From Oligoflexia bacterium (GTDB lineage: Bacteria > Bdellovibrionota > UBA1018): a stretch of 64,000 nt of DNA. Shown one piece after another: positions 1 through 7,668 of this stretch. Location: contig JACMNQ010000035.1 in NCBI GenBank assembly GCA_014378465.1, positions 58,965 to 122,964 of the forward strand. The letters run 5' to 3'. Position 1 is the stretch's first letter. The number at the start of each line of letters is the position of its first letter. The notes under the pieces were generated by a model, which saw nothing but the letters and a program-made list of their open reading frames with translations, made no database searches and was not told where the DNA came from. The position numbers and the translations under genes were made by a program.

Positions 1-795
1 CGCGCCCCAGATGCTTCCCAGGGTTCCCTGATTGCCCCCCTTCTTTTCCCAAGTCTCTCTCATCGCGTAATCCGCCCAGAAATGAGCGCCGTCGACTTTC
101 AGAATGGTGAGGTACCAGGCGAGCCCGATCCCCATCCCGCTCAGAAGCGCCAGGTAGAGATTCCGTTGCCTGAAGAGAAGCCACTCACCTGACACGAGCA
201 GATAGCTCACGAAACTCAGAACCCAGAACACGGAGTAGAGAGGGCTCTTCACGAGCGCCGAAAGCCCCGCAAGGCCAAAAGCCAGAAAGATCCAGGCCCA
301 GTTCCGGATTTCGTTGCGATCATTGCGTCGACTGAGAAATTTGAGCCCCGCCCACCAGGAAGCGGCGTAAAAAAAGCAGAGGTAGATTTCCATCTGCGCG
401 GTGGTTCCGTAGGTCATCGTGCCAAGTGCGGCGGCAAACCAGAGTCCAGCGTTCACGAACCAGCGACGCTCACCGAGGAGCAGCGCAATTTCTCCCAGCA
501 ACCAGGCGATCAGCACCACACAGAGAACCGAAGGCAGCAGCGTCGCGAAGAGGTTGAAGCCAAAAATTTTCCAGCTCACCAGGGTCGCCCAGTATTGAAA
601 CGGGGGCTTGTAGTAGCTGGCTTCTCCGAACAGCAGCGGCTTGAGCCAGCTTCCCTGCTGACGCATTTCAAGCGCGGTGCTGAGGTAAACCTTCTGATCT
701 CCGGTCAACGGCACGCTCATCCCGCCCAGCCACGGAAGGTAAGCGAGAAGGATCCAGAATAGATGACCAGGATGACGCCAAAGGTAGTTTCGCAT
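1..795 (-). CDS. ArnT/PMT-like glycosyltransferase family 39 protein, C-terminus beyond window
   Basis: The minus-strand frame opens at an ATG at 795 (MRNYLWRHPGH) and stays open to base 1, so only the first 265 residues are visible. Residues about 35-65 carry the membrane glycosyltransferase pattern: an acidic residue plus Tyr in 'TGDQKVYLSTALEM', then 'YYKPPFQYW'. This matches the PMT/ArnT group, which moves sugars from polyprenyl-phosphate carriers to an acceptor outside the inner membrane. Several hydrophobic segments follow, as expected for a multi-pass protein. A purine-rich stretch (aaaagggg) lies upstream of the start. It is divergent from the thiolase gene with a 70-bp gap. The acceptor cannot be deduced; lipid A, a glycan or a protein are all possible. 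Confidence 0.72.
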   Translation of the reverse strand, partial: MRNYLWRHPGHLFWILLAYLPWLGGMSVPLTGDQKVYLSTALEMRQQGSWLKPLLFGEASYYKPPFQYWATLVSWKIFGFNLFATLLPSVLCVVLIAWLLGEIALLLGERRWFVNAGLWFAAALGTMTYGTTAQMEIYLCFFYAASWWAGLKFLSRRNDRNEIRNWAWIFLAFGLAGLSALVKSPLYSVFWVLSFVSYLLVSGEWLLFRQRNLYLALLSGMGIGLAWYLTILKVDGAHFWADYAMRETWEKKGGNQGTLGSIWGA

Positions 796-865
796 TCTAC
801 TTTTCAATTTACCCCTTTTGAAAGCATTCAGCTATCCGGTATGATGATTTCAAGAGGAAATTTTC

Positions 866-2146
866 ATGGCACAAGAACGTGTTGTCGTAGTCAATGGCGC
901 CCGGACTCCCTTCGTGAGAGCCCGAACCGTCTTTCAGAAGATGTCACCTGCCGCACTTGGAGGGGTCGCGTTGAGAGAGACGATCGCGAAATCGGACATC
1001 GACCCCAAGCTGGTGGATGAAATTTACTTCGGCATCGTCAGCCCACCGCCTGAAGGCAGCAATATCGCCCGAGAAGCTCTCTTTGACTCCGGTCTTCCGG
1101 CCACCATCGCCTGCACCACGATCAACCGCTACTGCGCCTCCTCCGCCGAAGCCGCAGCGTCCATCGTTGCAAAGATCCAGACCGGGCAGATCGACATCGG
1201 AATCGCCGGTGGAGTCGAGTCCATCAGTTCCGTACGCGCGCTCTTCAGCCAGGAGGCGACTGATTTCTTTCAGGACATCGCTCGCACGAAGACCACAGGA
1301 CAGAAGCTCGGGATGCTCGGGAAATTCAGCCCGAAACTTCTCATGCCTCACGCTCCCGGAATCAAGGAACCCACGACGGGACTCACGATGGGACAATCGG
1401 CGGATCTCATGGCCCGGCAATTCCAAGTGAGTCGCGTCGAGCAGGACCAGTACGCAGTCGACAGTCATCTCAAGGCTCACAAGGCCTGGGAGAATGGTTT
1501 CTACAAATCCCATGTCGTTGCAGTCGCCACTCCGGATGGCAAAATCGTGGACCGCGACACGGATGTGCGTTCGGACACTTCCGTCGAAAAACTCGCGACC
1601 CTTCGCCCGGTTTTCTACAAGGACGGAACGATCACGGCTGCCAATGCGAGCCCTTTGACTGACGGCGCCTCAGCAGTTCTGCTCATGACTGAGTCCAAAG
1701 CGAAGGAACTGAAGATGATGCCGCTCGGTACGATCCGAGGGTATGCGGCAGCGGCAGTGGATATTCAAAAAGAGCCTCTCCTCATTGGCCCGGTCTACGC
1801 GATCCCGCGTGCGCTCAAGGCAGCGGGACTTACCTGGGACCAGATCGATCTCTTTGAAATCCACGAAGCTTTCGCAGGTCAGGTTCTGGCGACCCTCAAA
1901 GCCATCGAGTCTCCCACCTTCTGCAGAGAGAAGCTTGGACTCGACGCTCCCATTGGAAAGATGGATTTCACCAAACTGAATGTCCACGGCGGAAGCATCC
2001 CGCTCGGGCACCCTTTCGGAGCCACGGGAGGTCGCATGATCCTCCAGACGCTTCATGGGCTCAAAGCTCGCGGCAAGAAATATGGCCTCATCTCCATCTG
2101 CGCCGCAGGTGGACTCGGCTCGGTCATGGTGGTCGAAGCGTTCTAA
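866..2146 (+). CDS. Acetyl-CoA acyltransferase (thiolase, FadI-like)
   Basis: A full-length 426-residue thiolase. It catalyses thiolytic cleavage of 3-ketoacyl-CoA, or the reverse condensation, in the cytoplasm. The nucleophilic cysteine is in 'NRYCASSAEA' (Cys90). The catalytic His is in 'PLGHPFGATG' near residue 382, and the second Cys is in 'CAAGGLGS' near residue 412. Length and the insertion pattern fit FadI/trifunctional-protein beta subunits (about 430 residues) better than short biosynthetic PhaA-type thiolases. 'AAGAGGAAATTTTC' before the ATG supplies a ribosome site. No FadJ/FadB partner is in the window, so the gene stands alone. It is followed by a strong terminator and a palindrome. 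Confidence 0.93.
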   Translation: MAQERVVVVNGARTPFVRARTVFQKMSPAALGGVALRETIAKSDIDPKLVDEIYFGIVSPPPEGSNIAREALFDSGLPATIACTTINRYCASSAEAAASIVAKIQTGQIDIGIAGGVESISSVRALFSQEATDFFQDIARTKTTGQKLGMLGKFSPKLLMPHAPGIKEPTTGLTMGQSADLMARQFQVSRVEQDQYAVDSHLKAHKAWENGFYKSHVVAVATPDGKIVDRDTDVRSDTSVEKLATLRPVFYKDGTITAANASPLTDGASAVLLMTESKAKELKMMPLGTIRGYAAAAVDIQKEPLLIGPVYAIPRALKAAGLTWDQIDLFEIHEAFAGQVLATLKAIESPTFCREKLGLDAPIGKMDFTKLNVHGGSIPLGHPFGATGGRMILQTLHGLKARGKKYGLISICAAGGLGSVMVVEAF

Positions 2147-2163
2147 GCTCCGTGTGCAATTCC

Positions 2164-2216
2164 AAACTGAAAAAGGCTGAGAGTCGCTCCAAGCGGCCCT
2201 CAGTCTTTTTCAGTTT
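2164..2216. terminator. Bidirectional intrinsic terminator
   Basis: Two 18-base arms (2164-2181 and 2199-2216) are perfectly complementary and contain A- and T-runs, so the hairpin ends in a U-tract read from either side. It lies between the convergent thiolase and OsmC genes and can serve both. Confidence 0.85.
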
Positions 2217-2218
2217 CA

Positions 2219-2264
2219 GACTTATGCACTTATCCCCAAGCGTGTGGGGATAAGTGCATAAGTC
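2219..2264. repeat. Perfect 20-bp inverted repeat with 6-base loop
   Basis: The arms at 2219-2238 and 2245-2264 are exact reverse complements (outer end GACTTATGCA, inner end CTTATCCCCA). They are separated by AGCGTG. There is no T-run beyond either arm, so it is not a standard terminator, and a complete terminator already sits 2 bases away. It could be a REP-like element, a protein-binding site or an mRNA 3' stabiliser. No second copy was noticed in the window. Confidence 0.8.
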
Positions 2265-2298
2265 CCGGAATTCGTCTGTCCAGGCCGAAGCTCGAGAA

Positions 2299-2739
2299 TC
2301 ACGCCAATGCAGCCTGGTTCTCCAGTTTCGCATCCATCGTGATCGTCGCCTTGAGCAGCTTTGAAATCGGGCAGCCCGCTTTGGCCTGCGCCGCAATTTC
2401 ACCGAACGCGATCGAGTTGGTGCCGGGGACGTCTGCGACGACATTCAGATGGACAGCGGTCACGCTGAAGCCATCGGGGACCTGCTCGAGAGTGACTGTC
2501 GCGTCAGTTTTGATCGACTTCGGCGTGAAGCCGGACTGTCCCAGCATCATTGAAAGTGCCATCGAGAAACAGCCCGCATGTGCAGCCGCGATGAGTTCCT
2601 CGGGATTGGTTCCCTTCCCATTTTCAAATCGAGTTCCGAACGAGTAGTTGGCGTTGTTGAGCACTCCGCTTTCCGAGGAGATCTTGCCAGTTCCGTCCTT
2701 GAGTCCACCTTGCCATTGTGCAGATGCTTGGCGTTTCAT
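2299..2739 (-). CDS. OsmC family peroxiredoxin-like protein
   Basis: 146 residues starting MKRQASAQWQ, the usual OsmC length. OsmC/Ohr proteins reduce organic hydroperoxides with two conserved cysteines. Both are present, in 'AHAGCFSMAL' and 'AKAGCPISKL', and 'NPEELIAAAHA' is a family hallmark. The start at 2739 is preferred over the upstream in-frame start at 2796 because family homology begins here and a GAAAGG sequence lies upstream. Convergent with the thiolase and divergent from the barrel gene at 2999. The motif pattern favours the OsmC rather than the Ohr subgroup, but this was not tested. Confidence 0.9.
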   Translation of the reverse strand: MKRQASAQWQGGLKDGTGKISSESGVLNNANYSFGTRFENGKGTNPEELIAAAHAGCFSMALSMMLGQSGFTPKSIKTDATVTLEQVPDGFSVTAVHLNVVADVPGTNSIAFGEIAAQAKAGCPISKLLKATITMDAKLENQAALA

Positions 2740-2998
2740 ATTGAGACCAGCCTTTCTTTTTAAACGTCGAATCAGGAAACCATGACGCCAGGTCATGTTT
2801 TTCGCACGGTATTAGTCCGCATCCGGGAGAGTGGAACTGATGCCACACCCTTCCGAAGGGATTTGTTTACTTCTAGAGAAGCAAAGACAAGCAAAGATCA
2901 TGCGGGCCTCCTTTTTGCAAACTAGCCGCGTTACCGCCGTAACAGGGAGGGTAACCCCTCCTTGGGCTTGCACAATAATTTTGTTTCAAGGGATTAAT

Positions 2999-3571
2999 AT
3001 GAAATTTTCGAGGATTTTGACCGCAGTACTGACCGCAGGAATGACCACTCTGGTTGCGTTCTCAGCCGCAGCAGCCGATAACAACGGACCGATGTTCTCT
3101 GTAGTCGGTTCCGCAATTCAGTCCCAAAGCAGAGAATCCGGCAACGGTATCACCCTGGATGGAAAACTTGGACTCGGTGGTGGACTTCTGGTCGCCATTC
3201 CGACCGGTCATGATTTCGGTTTCGAAATCGGCGGGCTCTACTTCAACCGCAAGTTCGACAAAATCGGTTCGAATGTGACGAACACCGGCTTCAGTCAGAA
3301 ATCCATTTATGTCCCTGCCGATTTCCGTTTCGGACTGGCAGAAGTTCTTTCCCTCGGACTCGGCGGCTATTATGACCTGGCGCTCGACGGCGGGAATGAC
3401 AACGATTACGGTCTTCAGGGCGGACTTCGACTCAGTTTTCCAATGGCGGCCACCACTGCATTCATCCTGGATGGCCGTTACTCCTACGGCTTGAGAACTG
3501 ACGTCTTTGGAAGCCGAAGCAAAGACATCATCGCGATGGCTGGCTTCACATTCAACATGCCGAACCACTGA
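2999..3571 (+). CDS. Small outer-membrane beta-barrel protein
   Basis: 190 residues. An N-terminal signal peptide (MKFSRILTAVLTAG...AAAADN) is followed by alternating hydrophobic/polar strands rich in Gly and aromatics. Examples are 'GLGGGLLVAIPTG', 'FGFEIGGLYF' and 'LSLGLGGYYDLA'. The size suits an eight-stranded OmpA-like or OmpX-like barrel. The C-terminus reads 'MAGFTFNMPNH', close to but not exactly the usual terminal aromatic signature. The start at 2999 is chosen because the signal peptide begins there and AAGGGATT precedes it; an upstream in-frame start at 2831 would bury the signal. Function unknown. The upstream 260 bp contain two GC-rich dyads near 2929-2960. Confidence 0.75.
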   Translation: MKFSRILTAVLTAGMTTLVAFSAAAADNNGPMFSVVGSAIQSQSRESGNGITLDGKLGLGGGLLVAIPTGHDFGFEIGGLYFNRKFDKIGSNVTNTGFSQKSIYVPADFRFGLAEVLSLGLGGYYDLALDGGNDNDYGLQGGLRLSFPMAATTAFILDGRYSYGLRTDVFGSRSKDIIAMAGFTFNMPNH

Positions 3572-3585
3572 ACTTCAGCCTCCGT

Positions 3586-4311
3586 TCAGAAATGCACACC
3601 CAGATTGACCGAACCATTTTCCTGAACGATGGAACCATAGCCAGCGGAAATCGTCGCTATTGAGGCCTCAACCTGTCCGAAGAGCGGCGCTCCTTCGAGG
3701 TCCAGCAGCAGCCCAAGATGAGCAAGGCCTTGCTTCACGCTTCCACTGAAACGGCTCGGCACGAGATTTCCGGGAGTCTGGTCCCCATGATGACTGACTT
3801 GAGTGTAGCTCAGTCCACCGTAAGCCATCAGTTTCGGACTCACACGGTAACCCGCGATGAGAGCGAAGTCGCAGATCCACTGCTCGAGTTTAGAATTGCT
3901 GCCGCTGTTTACCGAAGTGGTCCCAGGATAAAGAGTCGGACGATTGCCCGTGCTCTCACTCTCAGCCAGCGCGATGGTTCCAGTGAGTGAGAAATTTCCC
4001 TTCTCAGCTCTCTGCCGATTTTCCCCGATGAATTGGTGCTTCACCTGAAAGAGCGGTGGCAAGTCACAGGTTTCCCTCACGCCCGCGTCCAGATTTTCAA
4101 GGATGCCCATGCTGAAATCCACGCCCCGGGTCGCGACGGACTCGATCCGCGGAGTCGTGGCGTTGATCAGGGTCGTGCTCTTTTCTGGAGTCAAAGTCAC
4201 TTTGCTCTCGCCTGAGGTTCCGACGGGAACCTGGATCCCGAGACGGCTTCGCTCGAATTTCTGGCCATTGACTCCAACGGAACCGTGATCAGCGAACCGC
4301 TGACGAAGTCT
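3586..4311 (-). pseudogene. 5'-truncated or frameshifted beta-barrel-like protein
   Basis: One frame is open from 4311 to the stop at 3586. The protein part looks genuine: 'RSRLGIQVPVGTSGESK', then strands such as 'FALIAGYRVSPKLMAYGG', ending 'GSVNLGVHF' with a C-terminal Phe typical of outer-membrane barrels. No signal peptide and no good ATG exist in this frame, and a TGA lies at 4312-4314. A GTG at 4200 preceded by AGGCGAG would allow a 204-residue product without a signal sequence. Alternatively, the neighbouring minus frame (MPEDFVSGSLITVPLES) joins it if one base is missing near 4270. Its 5' part overlaps the opposite-strand fragment, so at least one of the two is damaged here. It converges on the 2999 gene 14 bp away. 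Confidence 0.55.
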
Positions 4312-4955
4312 TCAGGCATGAAAAAAACCGCTGGAGTTGTGCGATACTCAGTGGGATTTGGGGTTGCATCTTTGCTGTACCTGCAGACCGGGGCTGGATT
4401 CCTTCTCACAGCTATCGATGACAGGAAAGATTTCCACAAGCTATGCCCTTCCCGCCTCGGAGTGGGATTACGGGATGACCGCTTTTTTGACCGGCTCCAA
4501 TGTGAAAGGTTCGACAGCTGAAGGACAACCCAAAGTCTCCTTCGTAGGTGTGAATGGTCGAGTCGGTTATCAGTTTCACGCGCGATCCCCCCAGGATCAC
4601 CACCCTCTACGGCGGGATCTACTACGCGGCCGCGAGCGGCTCCGTAGTGATCGACGACTCTGCAGTGCCACTCGGCTACCAGGTCTTCGGCACTCAGTTT
4701 GTGCTTGCGACCTCCCGAGCACTTGCGAAGAACGACCGCATCGGGGGCTATCTGAAATTTACTTCGGTGACGGATAAAATCAAATTTCAATTGGCCAGCC
4801 AGGAGTTGGCAGGCGGCTTGAACTATCAGTTCAAGCCTGACGTACTCGGACGCAACATTGGAATGGGAGTGGATCTATCCAAGATCACACCTACTCTGGG
4901 CAATGATAGGGTCGACGTGTGCAGTGCCAGCTTGAACGGTAGTTACAGCTTCTGA
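4216..4955 (+). pseudogene. Frameshifted beta-barrel-like protein, N-terminus uncertain
   Basis: Coding sense moves through three plus frames. 4216 to about 4393 reads 'LEFLAIDSNGTVISEPLTK' and 'RYSVGFGVASLLYLQTG'. About 4394-4590 reads 'FSQLSMTGKISTSYALP' and 'VGVNGRVGYQFHA'. 4593-4955 reads 'TTLYGGIYYAAASG' and ends 'LNGSYSF'. The shifts fall at a GGGG run (4390-4393) and a CCCCCC run (4587-4592). Deleting one base at each restores a continuous barrel-like protein ending in Phe. The ATG at 4318 (MKKTAGVV) looks like a signal-peptide start but has no ribosome site, and coding-like sequence continues upstream of it. Genuine decay, phase-variable homopolymers or base-calling errors are all possible. 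Confidence 0.55.
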
Positions 4956-5273
4956 TCGCAACTTGTTGAAGTTACTCGAGAGGAGTCCCCTCCCATGCAG
5001 GTTTACTTCCAGGCTTATCGGGCTGATGGTCTTAAGGTCGATTTTTATTAATTTTTAACCTTAATATGAAGATTTCTTTACGGAGACATATCCAAGTCGA
5101 TAAAATGACTTTGGAACTACAAATCAAGCTCAGATTGACCAGATGATACCTGATTCATTTAATCTTCTTAAAGTTTGACTCATCTGTATAAAAATTATAG
5201 GGTGACGCTCTTCCCCGGTAAAAAAGGGGGGGTGAATTCAGCCCCTCCGGGCAAATTTTACAGAGGTACTCGC
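4956..5273. other. AT-rich intergenic and leader region
   Basis: No credible gene is seen. The stretch 5035-5200 is markedly more AT-rich than its surroundings and ends in a promoter-like pair at 5175-5201. The following leader (5211-5273) has complementary G and C runs (GGGGG near 5226, GCCCC near 5241) that could fold ahead of the ribosome site of the sigma54 activator. Confidence 0.5.
5175..5201 (+). promoter_or_regulatory. Candidate sigma70-type promoter for the sigma54 activator gene
   Basis: TTGACT (5175-5180) and TATAGG (5196-5201) are separated by 15 bp, shorter than the optimal 17. They sit in an AT-rich stretch about 70 bp before the preferred start codon at 5274. Confidence 0.4.
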
Positions 5274-6971
5274 ATGCTCTCCGCCATGTCATCCCATCAG
5301 AAGCAGGCAGCCCAGCTTCGGCTGCTGAACGAGCTCTCGACGAACTTGCAAAGCTGTCTGGATGCCGAGAACTTTCACCAGGAGATCGTCAACATCATCC
5401 AGGGCAAGTTCAACTATTACGGGATCAACATCTGGAGCGTAGGGTCAGATCTCTCAGCGACTCTACGCGCCCAGGCTGGCGCATACCGCAATTACCTGAA
5501 GATGGGGCATGTCGTAAAAAGCTCCGAAGGCATCGTCGGGCTCGTGATTCGCACGAAGAAAAGTTACCTGTCCAACGACGTCACCACGGACGCGAATTTC
5601 TCGAATCACTCCTTCCCGATTCAAACCTGTTCTGAACTCTGCATTCCGGTCCTCAAGGATTCAGAAGTCGTGGCGCTCCTGAATGTCGAAAGCGACCGCA
5701 AGGACGCCTTTGATGAAGAGGACGTCCTGACTCTCGAGGCAGTCGCGTCACAGATCGCGGTCGCCATCACGAATCAGCGACTCTACAGCGAAGCCAAGAC
5801 CTTCAATAAAAAGCTTCAGAGTGCGGTGGATGAAAAGACCATCGAACTCAGACGTGCCCACGAGCGCATTCTGGATCAGCAGGCTCTTCTTCAGAAAGAG
5901 AACAAGGCCCTCAAGACTCTCGTCAGTCGTGACAGCAAATCGATGGAAATCATCGGTAAAAGCCCTGCCATCCTGAACATTCTCACCATGGTCGACAAGA
6001 TCGCGCCCACGACCGCGACAGTGCTGATTCAGGGCGAGAGCGGGACTGGCAAGGAACTGATCGCGCGCCGACTGCACTCCAGAAGCGAACGCGCGGACAA
6101 GCCCTACGTCACGGTGAACTGCGGCGCCCTGCAGGAATCCCTGCTCGAGTCTGAACTTTTCGGTCACGAGAAGGGTTCATTCACCGGAGCCATCGCCCAG
6201 AAAATGGGCCTGTGTGAGACGGCTGACGGCGGAACCATCTTTCTCGATGAAATTGGTGAGCTTTCGCTTGGCATTCAGGCCAAGCTTCTGCGCTTTCTGC
6301 AGGAAGGCGAATTCTATCGCATCGGCGGCAAGAAACCGATCCAAGTGGACGTGCGAGTCGTCAGCGCGACCAATCGCGACCTGAATCAGGAAGTGAATGA
6401 GAATCGTTTTCGTGAAGATCTGTTCTACCGCCTGAACACCATCACGCTCCGGATGCCTCCCTTGCGCAAACGTCGCGAGGATATCCCGACTCTTGTGGAA
6501 TACTTCCTCAAAAATTCCCGCTTCGGCGGCTCCGCTCAACAGATCAAACGCATTGACCCACGCGTCATGGACGTTTTCTCCAATTATGAGTGGCCCGGGA
6601 ACATTCGCGAACTTCAGAACACGATTGAACGCCTCAAGATCCTGGCCGAGAACAATGAAATCCGGCTCGAAGACGTGCCTTTTGGGATGCGGATGCCAAA
6701 ATCCAAGACCGAAGCCGTCGACTTTACCCTCGACATGCCTCTCGAGGAGGTCGAAAAGAACCATATCTTGCGCACCCTCGCCTACAATCAGGGCAACAAA
6801 ACAAAAACTGCACAAAGTCTGGGAATTACCATCAAGACGCTTTATAACAAACTTCACCGGTATGGGATCATCCAGGCCGCTGACGGTTCGGCTCGCGCCC
6901 TGCCCGAAGCCAACCTTGCCGGACTTTCTGACCTTTCCAGCCAATCGATCTTGAACACTCACGGCGTTTGA
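5274..6971 (+). CDS. GAF-domain sigma54-dependent transcriptional activator (NtrC family)
   Basis: 565 residues. An N-terminal GAF sensor domain (about 25-170) is followed by a helical linker, an AAA+ domain and a Fis-type helix-turn-helix. The AAA+ part has Walker A 'GESGTGKE' (about 253), the sigma54-contacting loop 'GSFTGA' (about 300), Walker B 'GGTIFLDEIGEL' and 'FREDLFYRLN'. The DNA-binding helices are in 'NKTKTAQSLGITIKTLYNKL'. It should bind an enhancer and remodel sigma54-RNA polymerase in response to an unknown GAF ligand; no receiver domain is present, so phosphorylation control is unlikely. The ATG at 5274 has AGAGGT upstream; a frame extension to 5175 overlaps the likely promoter. 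No clear -24/-12 target site was recognised in the window. Confidence 0.93.
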   Translation: MLSAMSSHQKQAAQLRLLNELSTNLQSCLDAENFHQEIVNIIQGKFNYYGINIWSVGSDLSATLRAQAGAYRNYLKMGHVVKSSEGIVGLVIRTKKSYLSNDVTTDANFSNHSFPIQTCSELCIPVLKDSEVVALLNVESDRKDAFDEEDVLTLEAVASQIAVAITNQRLYSEAKTFNKKLQSAVDEKTIELRRAHERILDQQALLQKENKALKTLVSRDSKSMEIIGKSPAILNILTMVDKIAPTTATVLIQGESGTGKELIARRLHSRSERADKPYVTVNCGALQESLLESELFGHEKGSFTGAIAQKMGLCETADGGTIFLDEIGELSLGIQAKLLRFLQEGEFYRIGGKKPIQVDVRVVSATNRDLNQEVNENRFREDLFYRLNTITLRMPPLRKRREDIPTLVEYFLKNSRFGGSAQQIKRIDPRVMDVFSNYEWPGNIRELQNTIERLKILAENNEIRLEDVPFGMRMPKSKTEAVDFTLDMPLEEVEKNHILRTLAYNQGNKTKTAQSLGITIKTLYNKLHRYGIIQAADGSARALPEANLAGLSDLSSQSILNTHGV

Positions 6972-7008
6972 ACTTTCACCTGTTCTGTTTTTTTAAGGAG
7001 AGAAGACC

Positions 7009-7464
7009 ATGTCCCCAAAAACCAAAAAAGCGGCGGCCCCTGCCAAAAAAGAAAAAACTTTCGCTGGCAAGGAAGTGAAGGAAGCCAAAAGCGGCAAAGC
7101 GGGCAAGGAACTGAAAACTTCCCGCTCGAAAGACGATGCGGACGACGCGGACGATCACACCGAGTCTTCAGAAAATTCTGAACCTCAGGTGGACATGGAA
7201 GAACTCGAAGAAGCCGAAGAAGAAGCCAAAGCCAACTCCGGCGGTGGCGGAAATGCTGCAGCCCTCGCAGCGGCAACCGGCGGGTCTGAAATGTCCGCAT
7301 CCTTCAAGAACTTTCGCCATCACCCGGACATGGAAAACTTCTACCGCTTCATTTTCGAAAATGACCTTCGCCACGAAGCGCTCGCCATCATCGATACGAT
7401 GATGGAAGACAAACTTCTCAAGAAGCAGGGCAAAGATGTGAAAGGCGCCAAAGGCGCTCACTGA
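7009..7464 (+). CDS. Low-complexity Lys-rich/acidic protein with conserved-looking C-terminus
   Basis: 151 residues of unusual composition. Residues 1-45 are Lys/Ala-rich like a histone tail ('KTKKAAAPAKKEKT'), 46-90 are strongly acidic (Asp/Glu/Ser), then comes a Gly/Ala linker. Residues 100-140 form a compact amphipathic module 'FRHHPDMENFYRFIFEND'. The strong ribosome site TAAGGAGAGAAGACC precedes the ATG, 37 bp after the sigma54 activator, so the two are probably co-transcribed. A hairpin follows. I recognise no family. The charged tails suggest nucleic-acid or protein scaffolding, but that is only inference. Confidence 0.75.
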   Translation: MSPKTKKAAAPAKKEKTFAGKEVKEAKSGKAGKELKTSRSKDDADDADDHTESSENSEPQVDMEELEEAEEEAKANSGGGGNAAALAAATGGSEMSASFKNFRHHPDMENFYRFIFENDLRHEALAIIDTMMEDKLLKKQGKDVKGAKGAH

Positions 7465-7509
7465 TTTTTGACACCCGCATCTGCGGTGCAATGGTTCAAA
7501 AATGAATGA

Positions 7510-7539
7510 AGGCCCTGAGAGCGAAAGTTCTCAGGGCCT
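7510..7539 (+). terminator. Probable intrinsic terminator
   Basis: Perfect 11-bp arms AGGCCCTGAGA and TCTCAGGGCCT flank an 8-base loop 45 bp after the 7009 gene. The tail (CTCAATTTC) is only weakly T-rich. Confidence 0.6.
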
Positions 7540-7668
7540 CTCAATTTCAAAAATTTGACGGTCTCCAAGACCTTCAAGCAGTCTTCATCAATATGATCGC
7601 TTAAATCGCTCGGCTTTCACGCGGCCTTCTGTATCATTGAGAATCATATGAATCAGGAGATTTCAAAA

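Noticed and set aside
944..1513. Long open frame antisense to the thiolase
   Set aside because: It follows the codon pattern of the plus-strand thiolase, has no family motif and no ribosome site.
4103..4288. Plus-strand frame starting MPMLKSTPRV
   Set aside because: Antisense to the better-supported minus-strand barrel fragment; no protein-like features of its own.
4197..4790. 197-codon minus-strand frame
   Set aside because: Mostly antisense to the broken plus-strand barrel gene. Only its end (MPEDFVSGSLITVPLES) may belong to the damaged minus gene and is discussed there.
6177..6962. 261-codon frame antisense to the sigma54 activator
   Set aside because: Shadow of a highly conserved gene; no motif or start signal.
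7560..7668. sigma54 promoter for the T9SS-like gene
   Set aside because: No GG-N10-GC pair with the expected flanks was found upstream.
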